From the NCBI GenBank assembly GCA_021734745.1, contig JAIPIK010000009.1:1-38103 (forward strand): 38,103 nucleotides of DNA. The letters are read 5' to 3'. Below the pieces are notes generated by a model. It was not told the origin of the DNA and ran no database searches. It saw only the letters and a program-made list of their open reading frames with translations. This document shows, piece by piece, positions 14,182 to 23,161 of this stretch; positions within the stretch are counted from its first letter, which is position 1, and the number at the start of each line of letters is the position of its first letter. The DNA is from Candidatus Altimarinota bacterium (GTDB taxonomy: Bacteria > Patescibacteriota > Minisyncoccia > Phycocordibacterales > UBA5272). The position numbers were made by a program, and so were the translations under genes.

Positions 14182-16791
14182 ATGTCCCAGAAAAAAATAG
14201 AACACATTGAAAGTATAATTGTAAGAGGGGCTAGAACTCATAATCTTAAGAATATTACTGTTGAGATGCCTCGTCATAAGATGATTGTGTTCACTGGGTT
14301 ATCTGGTTCTGGAAAATCATCTCTTGCTTTCGATACTATTTTTGCAGAAGGTCAACGACGTTATGTTGAATCACTTTCTGCGTACGCTAGGCAGTTTTTA
14401 ACTCAACTTCAGAAACCAGACGTTGATGAAATAATTGGGCTTTCTCCTGCAATTTCTATTGACCAAAAATCAGCAGGGCGCAATCCTCGTTCAACAGTTG
14501 CAACCATTACAGAAATTTATGACTATTTGCGAGTGCTTTATGCTCGTGTTGGTAAGCCATATTGTGTAGAGTGTGGCGCGAAGATTCAGAAACTTTCGAA
14601 TGAAGAAATCATGCATTTTATTTTGAGCAAAGTAAAAGCTGTAGATTATAAAAAAATAAAATCTGAATTAATGGGTGTAGAATTTTCTCATGCTGAAATT
14701 CATATCATGTCACCTCTCGTACGAGGGAGAAAGGGTGAGCACTATCAAATGCTTTATGACATGTTGGGTAAAGGTTATACAGAAGCAGTTATAGACGGCA
14801 AGCGTAAATCACTCAGGGAACAAATAGTACTTTCCAAAACCAAGAAGCATGAAATATCGATTGTTGTAGATTCAATCGCATTGGATGATTTTCGTACAAA
14901 ACAAACTGAAAAAGATGCAATGATAAGACTCTCAGAAGCTATTGAGAGAGCTCTTCATGAATCAAATGGTTTACTTGAAGTGGAAATACTTGGAGAAAAG
15001 ACAATTATGAGTAATAAGTTTTCATGTGCCTCTTGTGGATTTTCATTTCCAGAAATAGAACCAAGGTTATTTTCTTTTAACTCACCATATGGTGCATGTC
15101 CAACTTGTAATGGGCTTGGGACAAAATATTTTGGAGGACTAGATGAGTGCGATGATTGTCATGGTAAACGTCTTAGACCGGAAGCTTTGAATGTATATCT
15201 TGATGATGTTGAAAAAATAAACATTGTTGATATAACAGCACTTTCAATAAAAGATGCTAAGGATTATTTTGCACGTATTCCGTTAACAAAAAAAGAGCAG
15301 GAAATTGCATCTGTAGTAATTAAAGAAATTGAATCACGGCTTGAGTTCATGTTAAATGTTGGATTAGATTATCTATCACTTAATCGTAAAGCAGATACAT
15401 TATCCGGTGGAGAAGCACAACGAATTAGATTAGCGTCACAGCTAGGATCTCAACTAGTTGGCGCACTTTATGTTCTTGATGAACCGACGATTGGTCTTCA
15501 TCAACGTGACAATGAAAGATTAATTAAGACATTGCTTCATCTTCGTGATATTGGGAATACAATTATTATTGTTGAACATGATGAGGATACTATTTTTGCA
15601 TCGGATTATATTGTTGACATTGGTCCGAAAGCTGGAGTGCATGGTGGGGAAGTTGTAGTATCAGGATATCTTGAGGAATTACTCACTGCCAAGAACAATA
15701 AGTCCGGAAGTGTAACATTATCTTATCTTCGTGGTGAAAAAGAAATTGCAATTCCAGCACGACGTCAGCAAGATAAGGGAACAATCCGTGTTACTGGGGG
15801 AAATGTATTTAATATTAAGGATATGAAAGTAAATGTTCCTCTTGGGAAGCTAGGTGTAATCACAGGTGTTTCTGGTTCTGGTAAAAGTTCATTTATGTAT
15901 GAAATACTTCATCGTAATTTATTAGCTAGACTTGAAAGACGTCATCGCACTGCACAGATTTATAATTGTGATACTTTCACAGGAACTGAATATATTTCTC
16001 GAGTAGTTATGATTGATCAATCCGCTATTGGACGTACTCCACGTTCTAACCCTGCAACATATACCGGTTGTTGGACATTTATTAGAGATTTATTTGCTGA
16101 GACAGAAGAGTCTCGTATTCGTGGTTGGAAGCCGTCTAGATTCTCTTTTAATGTGAAAGGTGGGCGTTGTGAAGTGTGTCAGGGTAATGGCCAAATAGCT
16201 GTCGAGATGCACTTCCTTCCAACTGTTTATGTCGAGTGTGATGTGTGTCATGGAAAGAGGTTCATGAAGGAAACACTGGAGGTAAAATGGAAAGGAAAAA
16301 ATATTTATGATGTGCTCCATATGACAGTTGAGGAAGCCTTAACTTTCTTTTACGATATTCCTGCAATTTATGACAGAATAAAAACATTATCCGACGTAGG
16401 TCTTGATTATCTTGAGCTTGGCCAATCAGCAACTACTCTTTCTGGTGGAGAGGCACAACGTGTAAAAATATCTTCAGAGTTATATAGACCACATGTTGAA
16501 AAAACAATTTACTTGTTAGATGAACCTTCCATCGGTCTTCATTATGAAGATGTTGTAAAGTTGATGGATATTTTGAACAAATTAGTTGATAAAGGGAACA
16601 CTGTTCTATTAATAGAACATAATCTAGATATAATAAAATGCGCAGACCATGTAATTGATATTGGTCCAGAAGGAGGTGTGGGTGGGGGTAAAGTTGTAGC
16701 AACAGGCACTCCAGAACAGGTAGCAAGTAATCCAAAAAGTTACACAGGACAATATCTTAAAAAAGTTTTAAAAAGAGATAAAAATAAATAA
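14182..16791 (+). CDS. uvrA: Excinuclease ABC subunit A
   Basis: UvrA is the damage-sensing ABC ATPase of nucleotide excision repair and loads UvrB. The protein has 869 residues, shorter than E. coli UvrA (940). The first Walker A is GLSGSGKSSLAF (39-50), followed by AEGQRRYVESLSAYARQFL. Zinc-binding Cys pairs include YCVECG, FSCASCGFSFPEIEP with CPTCNGLG, and CDDCHGKRL. ABC signature 1 is LSGGEAQRIRLASQLG, then VLDEPTIGLHQRD. The second half has GVSGSGKSSF, the C-terminal zinc module (GGRCEVCQGNGQIAVEM, CDVCHGKRF), LSGGEAQRVKISSELY and LLDEPSIGLHYED. All catalytic blocks are intact. Promoter at 14078-14107; terminator at 16825-16855. uvrC follows at 17320, but uvrB is not in the window. Confidence 0.98.
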   Translation: MSQKKIEHIESIIVRGARTHNLKNITVEMPRHKMIVFTGLSGSGKSSLAFDTIFAEGQRRYVESLSAYARQFLTQLQKPDVDEIIGLSPAISIDQKSAGRNPRSTVATITEIYDYLRVLYARVGKPYCVECGAKIQKLSNEEIMHFILSKVKAVDYKKIKSELMGVEFSHAEIHIMSPLVRGRKGEHYQMLYDMLGKGYTEAVIDGKRKSLREQIVLSKTKKHEISIVVDSIALDDFRTKQTEKDAMIRLSEAIERALHESNGLLEVEILGEKTIMSNKFSCASCGFSFPEIEPRLFSFNSPYGACPTCNGLGTKYFGGLDECDDCHGKRLRPEALNVYLDDVEKINIVDITALSIKDAKDYFARIPLTKKEQEIASVVIKEIESRLEFMLNVGLDYLSLNRKADTLSGGEAQRIRLASQLGSQLVGALYVLDEPTIGLHQRDNERLIKTLLHLRDIGNTIIIVEHDEDTIFASDYIVDIGPKAGVHGGEVVVSGYLEELLTAKNNKSGSVTLSYLRGEKEIAIPARRQQDKGTIRVTGGNVFNIKDMKVNVPLGKLGVITGVSGSGKSSFMYEILHRNLLARLERRHRTAQIYNCDTFTGTEYISRVVMIDQSAIGRTPRSNPATYTGCWTFIRDLFAETEESRIRGWKPSRFSFNVKGGRCEVCQGNGQIAVEMHFLPTVYVECDVCHGKRFMKETLEVKWKGKNIYDVLHMTVEEALTFFYDIPAIYDRIKTLSDVGLDYLELGQSATTLSGGEAQRVKISSELYRPHVEKTIYLLDEPSIGLHYEDVVKLMDILNKLVDKGNTVLLIEHNLDIIKCADHVIDIGPEGGVGGGKVVATGTPEQVASNPKSYTGQYLKKVLKRDKNK

Positions 16792-16824
16792 AATAGTTTA
16801 AATAATACTAATAAAATAATAAAA

Positions 16825-16855
16825 TAAAAAACCAGCAACTTGTGCTGGCTTTTTG
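16825..16855. terminator. Bidirectional terminator between uvrA and the 16883-17077 gene
   Basis: CCAGC (16832-16836) pairs with GCTGG (16844-16848), flanked by A-rich and T-rich arms (CTTTTT on plus, TTTTTT on minus). One A-C mismatch sits below the core. It serves both convergent genes. Confidence 0.75.
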
Positions 16856-16882
16856 CTGATAAATTCATCAGCAGAATTATCG

Positions 16883-17077
16883 TCACTCCACAGGATTATC
16901 ACAGTCTTTATTGTTTTTGTTATGACTAAAGTCTCTGAGGTCAACGTGACATATCGGGATTGGCCCCCCCGCTAATTTTCCACCCTTGTATTCAGAAATC
17001 TGACGAGCGGGGACACCACCTTCCTGGACACAGTTACACCATGGCCAATGTCTACACTTTGTGGCTTGTTCCTGCAT
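16883..17077 (-). CDS. Hypothetical 64-residue Cys-rich protein
   Basis: Start ATG 17077 is fixed by a strong Shine-Dalgarno, GGGAGGAA (17089-17082), 4 nt upstream. A longer open frame reaching 17176 is not needed. The protein has CRHWPWCNC near the N-terminus and PICHVDLRDFSH plus a late DCDNP, so a zinc site (C, C, C, C/H) is possible. The middle is Gly-rich (EYKGGKLAGGPIP). There is no membrane segment. It is convergent with uvrA and shares its terminator. A 14-bp palindrome (17101-17114) lies in its leader. It belongs with the small Shine-Dalgarno-led orphan genes at 1890, 3640 and 5126. Function unknown. Confidence 0.62.
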   Translation of the reverse strand: MQEQATKCRHWPWCNCVQEGGVPARQISEYKGGKLAGGPIPICHVDLRDFSHNKNNKDCDNPVE

Positions 17078-17100
17078 GATCTTCCTCCCTGCTATTTTCA

Positions 17101-17114
17101 AGGTCAGTTGACCT
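17101..17114. promoter_or_regulatory. Palindrome in the leader of the 16883-17077 gene
   Basis: AGGTCA (17101-17106) and TGACCT (17109-17114) are perfect inverted arms with a 2-bp centre, 12 nt upstream of the Shine-Dalgarno. An operator is more likely than a hairpin because the spacer is too short for an RNA loop at full arm length. Confidence 0.4.
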
Positions 17115-17319
17115 GCTGTTATTCTTAGAAAACAGATACGACATTGAGCAATGCAAAAACTGAAGCATGTGCTCAAAGGATATTTCGTTTGAAGCAGGTT
17201 GATTCATGGATTATTTCTCCTATTTTAGTTTTGGGGATTTTTAAAGAACAGATTACACTAATAAATCACAAAATATTTGCTTTTTTATCAGGGTAAGGGT
17301 ATATTATACCATATAACTC

Positions 17320-18567
17320 ATGAAAAAGCAAGAACTCACTAAACTAAAACTCCCTGATAATCCAGGGGTATATTTTTTCAAAGATAAAGATGGAAACATA
17401 TTGTATATAGGAAAGGCGACATCATTGAAGGATAGAGTAAGGAGTTATTTTAACCCTGACTTATTGGAAACAAGAGGTCTTAGGCTTGTAACCATGGTAA
17501 CCATTGCAAATACAGTTACATATCAAGAAACAAGTAGTGTTCTCGAGGCACTTCTATTAGAAAGTAAACTGATTAAAGAGTATACACCAACGTATAATGC
17601 AAAAGAAAAAGACAATAAAAGCTTTGCTTGTGTAGTTATTACAAAGGAAGATTTTCCAAGAGTTCTTGCTATCCGTATTAGAGATTTTGAGAAAAAATTT
17701 TCAAAAAAAGAGTGTTTGGCGGTGTATGGTCCATTCGCATCAATGTCACAACTTAAGGAGGTATTAAAAATTATACGTAAACTTTTTCCATATAGAGATA
17801 AATGCGAGTCACTTAATACAAGGGGAGACCTTGTATTAAGTGGAGTAAAACTAAAGGCATGCTTTAATGCACAAATTGGACTTTGTCCTGGTGTTTGTAC
17901 TGGGAAAATTTCAAAAGAAGATTATAAAAAAAATATCAACAACATTTCAAAACTATTTAACGGTAAAAAAACTGAGATAGTGAAATCATTAGAAAATGAT
18001 ATGAAAGATTTTGCGAAAAAACAGTTATTTGAAAAAGCTTCCACGGTAAAGAATACACTTTTTGCACTTAATCATATAAAAGACATAAGTCTAATTAGGG
18101 ATGATGAAATAATGTCCTTTAAAAGTACAAATTTTAGAATAGAAGGATATGATGTTGCGCATATTTCTGGAACTTCCAGAGTTGGAGTAATGGTTGTAAT
18201 GGAAGGTAAAGAAAAAGTAAGTAATGAGTATCGTAAATTTAAATTAGAAGAAAAAGTAAATGATGATTACGAAGGGTTAAGACAAGTTTTAATTAGAAGG
18301 TTTTCACATAAGGAGTGGCAGTATCCAGATTTGATTGTTATTGATGGAGGAAGTGCTCATAAACAAGTTGCTGAAAAAGCGCTTGTAAGTTTAGGGTTAT
18401 TGATTCCTTGTGTATCAGTAGTAAAAGATGAACGTCATAAACCAAAAGACATTCTTGGTGATAAAGTACATGTGGATTACCATAAAAAGGAAATACTTTT
18501 GGTAAATAATGAGGCACACAGATTTGCAATAAAATATCATAAGACCTTACGAAATAGGATAAAGTAG
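17320..18567 (+). CDS. uvrC: Excinuclease ABC subunit C, short form without C-terminal HhH
   Basis: UvrC makes both incisions around a lesion. At 415 residues it is about 200 shorter than E. coli UvrC (610). The N-terminal GIY-YIG nuclease is intact: PGVYFF (15-20), LYIGKATSLKDRVRSYF (28-44, with R39) and later ALLLESKLIKEYTP with the catalytic Glu. A Cys cluster (ACFNAQIGLCPGVCTGKI) follows, as in other UvrCs. A UVR-like helical region is around 215-255, then the RNase H-like domain (EGYDVAHISGTSRVGVMVV, LIVIDGGSAHKQVA). The protein stops right after AHRFAIKYHKTLRNR, so the tandem HhH DNA-binding domain is missing. TATTAT/TATACC (17302-17310) lies 9-12 nt upstream of the ATG. This short form is, from memory, usual in Patescibacteria. 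Confidence 0.93.
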   Translation: MKKQELTKLKLPDNPGVYFFKDKDGNILYIGKATSLKDRVRSYFNPDLLETRGLRLVTMVTIANTVTYQETSSVLEALLLESKLIKEYTPTYNAKEKDNKSFACVVITKEDFPRVLAIRIRDFEKKFSKKECLAVYGPFASMSQLKEVLKIIRKLFPYRDKCESLNTRGDLVLSGVKLKACFNAQIGLCPGVCTGKISKEDYKKNINNISKLFNGKKTEIVKSLENDMKDFAKKQLFEKASTVKNTLFALNHIKDISLIRDDEIMSFKSTNFRIEGYDVAHISGTSRVGVMVVMEGKEKVSNEYRKFKLEEKVNDDYEGLRQVLIRRFSHKEWQYPDLIVIDGGSAHKQVAEKALVSLGLLIPCVSVVKDERHKPKDILGDKVHVDYHKKEILLVNNEAHRFAIKYHKTLRNRIK

Positions 18568-18693
18568 ACGGAACCATTTCGGTATGTCAAGGCTAACTAT
18601 TGACACGTAATTATGAGACAAAAAATGTGTCTTTTACTATTTAGTGTGTACACTGAATATATTACTAAACAACCTAAATATTCACGGCAGCGT

Positions 18694-21606
18694 ATGGCTA
18701 TTCTACAAATTATAAAGAAAAGAAATGGAGAAATTGTAAGTTTTGATATAAACAAAATAGAGAAAGTAATCAAGAAAGCCTTTTTAGCCACAAGGTTAGA
18801 TGAAAACGCACCCATTGCAAAAAGTATTGCAGGGTTAGTGGGTAGTGAGCTCGATTATAGAGTATTAGCCAATGACGGAATTACGTTTACTGTTGAACAA
18901 ATACAAGATATTGTAGAAAGACATCTTATGTCTGCTGGATTTTTTGATGTTGCAAAGAAGTACATTATTTACCGTTATGAGCACGAAAAAATAAGAGAGC
19001 AAGAAAAGTTTGAGGTAATTGAAAAATTAGAAGAGGGGGAATTTTATGTTCTAAAACGGAGCGGAAAGAAGCAGAAATTTAATATAGAAAAGGTAAGAAA
19101 GAGTTTGAATTTTGTACTCTCAACTTTCTCTGAGCAAGAAAAAAATCTTTTTGAGGTAGATACTGTTCTTAGTCAAATTAAGTTAGATATTTTCGAGAAT
19201 ATGTCTACAGGTGATGTGCAAAAAGTTCTGATTATGAATATTAGATCAATGATTGAGCTTGATCCTGTATATTCAAAGGTTGCTTCAAGATTATTACTTT
19301 CAAAGTTATATAGACAGGTTTTTGGAAGTAATTTGGACTTTGGAAATATTAAAAGTGAGATGAAAAAATTCTATCCAAAGTATATTGAGAAGATGGTTGA
19401 AATTAAAAAGTTTGACCCAAGAATGCTTGATTTTGATTTGGAAAAACTTGCTGACTACATGGTTATAGAAAGAGATTACAATTTTGAATACATGGGGCTT
19501 GAAATTCTATCCTCAAGATATTTAATTGAGGATAGCACCACAAGATTACCACTTGAAACCCCCCAAATGTTTTGGATGAGAATAGCAATGGGAACCGCTT
19601 TAGTTGAAGAGAAGTCTAAAAAAGAGGATATTGCAAAAAATTTCTATGATATTTTGTCTGAATTTTATTACACACCAGGAGGAAGGACATTATTCCAGTC
19701 AGGTACAATAAAAGCACAGCTATCGAACTGTTTCTTAAATGTTGTACCGGATGATCTTCGTGAAATATTCAGAATGTATTCTGATAATGCTCAGCTATTG
19801 AAATGGTCAGGTGGAGTTGGTACTAGTTGGTCAAAAGTTCGTGGCACAGGAGCTCAAGTAAAATCAGTCGATATTCATTCACAAGGTGTTGTGCCATATT
19901 TAAAAATCGCAAATGACATAAATGTTTGTGTTATGAGAAGTGGAAAGAGACGTGCTGCATCTGTTGTTTACTTGGAAACATGGCATGTGGATATCGAGGA
20001 CTTTTTAGAACTTCGTAAAAACACAGGAGATGAAAGACGTCGAACTCATGATTTGAATACAGCAAACTGGATACCAGATTTGTTCATGGAAAGAGTAAAA
20101 CAAGATAAAGATTGGACACTATTTTCTCCAGATGAGACACCAGAGTTGCCTGAACTTTATGGAAAGAAATTCAATGCTAAATATGAAGAGTATGAAAAAA
20201 TGGCAGCTGAAGGAAAAATAAAATTATTTAAAGTTATAAAGGCAAAAGATTTGTGGAAAAAAATGATTGGAATGTTGTTCGAAACTGGCCACCCTTGGCT
20301 TTGTTTTAAAGACCCATCAAATATTCGTAGTCCACAAGACCATGTCGGGGTAATTCATTCTTCGAATCTTTGTACTGAGATTATGTTGAATACATCAGAG
20401 CATGAAACAGCTGTGTGTAATCTAGGTTCAATAAATCTTGCGAAGTTTGTTAAAAGTGATAGAACAATTGACAGAGAATTGTTACAGAAGGTCGTTAGAT
20501 ATTCTGTAAGAATGATTGATAATACTGTTGATATAAATTATTATCCAACAGAAGATAGTAAGGCATCAAATATGAAGCACAGACCAATTGGACTCGGTAT
20601 TCGTGGTTATCATGATGCAATGTATGGTATGGGTATTTTGTTTGACACAAATGAAGCAGTGAACTTTGCTGATGAATCAATGGAGCTTATCTCTTATTAC
20701 ACTATTCTATCCTCAAGTGAACTTGCAAGAGAAAAAGGTGCATATCTGTCATATCCAGGTTCAAAGTGGAGTAGAGGTATACTACCGCAAGATACAATTG
20801 AATTATTAGAAAAGGAGAGAAATACAGTTATTGATATTCCAAAGGGTGGTAAATTAGACTGGACCCCAGTTAGAAAGCATATAAAAGAATTTGGTATGAG
20901 AAATTCTAATACAATGGCTATTGCTCCAACTGCCTCTACTGCTAATCTAGTTGGATGTATACCAACAGTTGAGCCAATTTACAAAAATATTTATGTGAAG
21001 AGTAATAAAGAAGGTGAATTCATTGTTGTTAATAAATATCTTGTTGAAGACTTGAAAAAAATAAATCTCTGGAATAGAGACATGGTGAATAAAATAAAAT
21101 TCTATGATGGTTCTATACAAGATATACATGAAATTCCACAGAATATAAAAAATAAACACAAGGAAGTGTTCGACATAGATCAGAAGTGGCTTATTCTTGC
21201 TGCTGCAAGACGAGGTAAGTGGATTGACCAAGCGCAATCAATTAATATATTCTTTAAAGGAACGTCTGGCAAGGATTTGTCGGAGGTTTATATGCTTGCT
21301 TATGACCTTGGACTTAAGACTACATATTATCTAAGAACTTTAGGCGCTTCACAGGTTGAGAAATCCACAGTTAATTCCTCTGAGTTCGGCTCAACACACT
21401 TAAGAGATGGTAAAGCATCTGTTGCCTCATCAACTCCGATGAATGAGATGCCTGTGTCATTTGGACAAGCTGGTGGCAGAACTGCTACTGTATCTGGACC
21501 ACAAATAGCAAATGAAGTTAAGATTGAACCAGCAAAAGCTGAGAATAAAAAATATGTAATATATAGACCAGAGCAGGTAGAGGAATGTGAAGGGTGTTCA
21601 GCGTAG
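18694..21606 (+). CDS. nrdA: Class I ribonucleoside-diphosphate reductase, alpha subunit
   Basis: NrdA reduces ribonucleotides to deoxyribonucleotides with NrdB. Start ATG 18694 (MAILQIIKKRNGEIVSFD) gives 970 residues; the upstream frame to 18613 lacks similarity. Two ATP-cone domains occupy about 1-95 and 110-200 (the second begins YVLKRSGKKQKFN), so allosteric activity control is likely. The barrel has the catalytic Cys positions: LSNCFLN, SSNLCTEIML (Asn, Cys, Glu) and AVCNLGSINL. The radical-transfer tyrosines are in TTYYLRT. The C-terminus CEGC near the stop is the thioredoxin-reducible Cys pair. A low-complexity linker precedes it. A TTGACA at 18600-18605 and short inverted repeats (AGACA/TGTCT, AGTGT/ACACT) lie upstream, but I cannot make a convincing NrdR box. 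nrdB follows after 78 bp. Confidence 0.96.
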   Translation: MAILQIIKKRNGEIVSFDINKIEKVIKKAFLATRLDENAPIAKSIAGLVGSELDYRVLANDGITFTVEQIQDIVERHLMSAGFFDVAKKYIIYRYEHEKIREQEKFEVIEKLEEGEFYVLKRSGKKQKFNIEKVRKSLNFVLSTFSEQEKNLFEVDTVLSQIKLDIFENMSTGDVQKVLIMNIRSMIELDPVYSKVASRLLLSKLYRQVFGSNLDFGNIKSEMKKFYPKYIEKMVEIKKFDPRMLDFDLEKLADYMVIERDYNFEYMGLEILSSRYLIEDSTTRLPLETPQMFWMRIAMGTALVEEKSKKEDIAKNFYDILSEFYYTPGGRTLFQSGTIKAQLSNCFLNVVPDDLREIFRMYSDNAQLLKWSGGVGTSWSKVRGTGAQVKSVDIHSQGVVPYLKIANDINVCVMRSGKRRAASVVYLETWHVDIEDFLELRKNTGDERRRTHDLNTANWIPDLFMERVKQDKDWTLFSPDETPELPELYGKKFNAKYEEYEKMAAEGKIKLFKVIKAKDLWKKMIGMLFETGHPWLCFKDPSNIRSPQDHVGVIHSSNLCTEIMLNTSEHETAVCNLGSINLAKFVKSDRTIDRELLQKVVRYSVRMIDNTVDINYYPTEDSKASNMKHRPIGLGIRGYHDAMYGMGILFDTNEAVNFADESMELISYYTILSSSELAREKGAYLSYPGSKWSRGILPQDTIELLEKERNTVIDIPKGGKLDWTPVRKHIKEFGMRNSNTMAIAPTASTANLVGCIPTVEPIYKNIYVKSNKEGEFIVVNKYLVEDLKKINLWNRDMVNKIKFYDGSIQDIHEIPQNIKNKHKEVFDIDQKWLILAAARRGKWIDQAQSINIFFKGTSGKDLSEVYMLAYDLGLKTTYYLRTLGASQVEKSTVNSSEFGSTHLRDGKASVASSTPMNEMPVSFGQAGGRTATVSGPQIANEVKIEPAKAENKKYVIYRPEQVEECEGCSA

Positions 21607-21650
21607 AGGCAGATTTTAGAGATTAGATTTTAGACATTAGAAATTAATTA
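21606..21650 (-). repeat. TTAGATTTTAGA-type degenerate repeat between nrdA and nrdB
   Basis: AGATTTTAGAGATTAGATTT followed by TAGACATTAGAAATTAATTA. It is the reverse-complement sense of the motif in the uvrA leader. It is not obviously a hairpin or a promoter. Confidence 0.45.
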
Positions 21651-21684
21651 ACACACTACAATTATTAGTAATTTAACAACCGAT

Positions 21685-22719
21685 ATGCCAATTATACCGA
21701 CCACACAAAAAATAGATATTAATCAAAGAAAAATCATCAACGGAAAAGATGCAGATGTTATGCAACTTTATCCGATGAAGCATACTTATGCATGGGACAC
21801 TTATCTTGCAGCGAATGCGAATCACTGGTTACCAACAGAAATATCTATGCAGAGAGATATTGAGCAATGGAAGAGTAAAGATGTTTTAACTCAAGATGAG
21901 AGAGATGCATTCGAGACAGTACTTGGATTCTTTTCTACAGCTGATTCACTAGCTGCTAATAATGTAGTACTCGCATTCTACAAGCATATAACAAGCCCAG
22001 AAGTAAGAATGTATTTGCTACGTCAGGGTTATGAGGAAGCTATTCATACGCATTCATATCAATATATTGTGGAGTCACTTGGTCTTGACCAAGGTAAAAT
22101 CTTCAACATGTATCGCGAGAAGAAGGCAATATATGATAAAGATAATTTGGTTTTGAGTTTGAATGAAGGGATTTTTGATGATAACTTTCACACTGGTACA
22201 TTTGAGAATGACCAAAAGTTCTTGGAGAATATGTGCGTATTCTCACTCATTATGGAAGGACTATTCTTCTATTCTTCTTTTGCGGTGATGTTCGGTCTAC
22301 AAAGACAAAATAAAATGACAGCTAGTGCAGAACAGATTCAATACATTATGCGTGATGAGTCCAATCACTTGAACTTCGGCGTGTTTATGATTAATACTAT
22401 CAAGGAAGAGCAACCAGAATTATGGACACCAGAATTCCAACAGCATATTATTGATTTAATGAAGAGAGCAGTAGACCTTGAATATGAGTTCGCTATTACA
22501 GTATTTCCAAAAGGAATATTTGGTATGAATGCACAAGGATTTAGACAATATACTGAGCATATCGCAGATAGAAGATTAAATGCAGTAGGGTTGCCATCAG
22601 TTTATGGCTCACCGAATCCATTTCCATGGATGAGTGAGGCGATTGATTTGTCGAAGGAGAAGAATTTCTTTGAGACGCGCGTAACCGAGTATAAAGTTGG
22701 AGGTACGCTCAGTTGGTAG
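21685..22719 (+). CDS. nrdB: Class I ribonucleoside-diphosphate reductase, beta subunit
   Basis: NrdB holds the metal site that generates the radical passed to NrdA. The protein is 344 residues, normal. Metal ligands are visible in order: D87 (STADSL), E118 and H121 (YEEAIHTHSY), E191 (IMEGLFF), E225 and H228 (RDESNHLNFG). The radical Tyr is present at Y125, exactly the E-x-x-H-x-x-x-Y spacing of E. coli Y122, so this is a tyrosyl-radical enzyme and not the Phe-containing class Ic. It ends with a short tail (TEYKVGGTLSW) that would dock into NrdA. TACAAT lies at 21657-21662, 22 nt before the ATG. Presence of NrdAB implies oxygen exposure or tolerance. It is transcribed with or just after nrdA. 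Confidence 0.96.
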   Translation: MPIIPTTQKIDINQRKIINGKDADVMQLYPMKHTYAWDTYLAANANHWLPTEISMQRDIEQWKSKDVLTQDERDAFETVLGFFSTADSLAANNVVLAFYKHITSPEVRMYLLRQGYEEAIHTHSYQYIVESLGLDQGKIFNMYREKKAIYDKDNLVLSLNEGIFDDNFHTGTFENDQKFLENMCVFSLIMEGLFFYSSFAVMFGLQRQNKMTASAEQIQYIMRDESNHLNFGVFMINTIKEEQPELWTPEFQQHIIDLMKRAVDLEYEFAITVFPKGIFGMNAQGFRQYTEHIADRRLNAVGLPSVYGSPNPFPWMSEAIDLSKEKNFFETRVTEYKVGGTLSW

Positions 22720-22764
22720 CTAGGTGTTTAAAATTAAATTTAATATTATAATATAATATACATT

Positions 22765-23160
22765 ATGAAAGAATTATCTTTAGACTATGTTGTGGCAGCT
22801 GAAACAGCCTTTTTTAGTGAAGACCAACGGCTCAGTATTATTAGAATTTTCAAAGAAATAAAGGTAGAAAAAGACAAAATAGAACATGATAGTACTGTCT
22901 ATCCATTTTTTTCTATAGCCGGAAAAGTTACAGGAGATTATGGAGAAGGAGTTATTGTCGGAGTAATTCATGATAACGGTGAAGCTATGATTAATGAAGT
23001 AATGGTTAAAGCTGGAGAAAAGAACAAAAGTTTTTTAAATTTCATAGTAAACGTTAGTACTATCCCACTTAAAATTGGTACATATTTTGTAGTAGTTAAA
23101 GACGAAAAAGGTGAATTAATAGAAAAAAATGGCTTGTTTGATGTGGTTGAATTTAAGTAG
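22765..23160 (+). CDS. DUF6941-like beta-sandwich protein
   Basis: A 131-residue soluble protein. The start LSLDYVVAAETAFFSEDQRLSIIRIFKEI matches the pattern of DUF6941-type proteins (xYVxxAD, then a KxnIiGiFdxI segment), and the rest alternates strands with a typical immunoglobulin-like spacing (IAGKVTGDYG, VIVGVIHDNGEAM, NFIVNVSTIPLKIGTYFVVVKDEKG). I suggest the family from memory; function is unknown. ATG 22765 has TATAAT 7 nt upstream (22752-22757), leaderless. It is followed after 1 nt by the membrane protein at 23162, so the two are probably co-expressed and may interact. Confidence 0.6.
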   Translation: MKELSLDYVVAAETAFFSEDQRLSIIRIFKEIKVEKDKIEHDSTVYPFFSIAGKVTGDYGEGVIVGVIHDNGEAMINEVMVKAGEKNKSFLNFIVNVSTIPLKIGTYFVVVKDEKGELIEKNGLFDVVEFK

Positions 23161-23161
23161 T

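Noticed and set aside
18568-18693. NrdR boxes upstream of nrdA
   Set aside because: Short inverted repeats exist but no pair of ACAC-N8-GTGT-type boxes with the right spacing was found.
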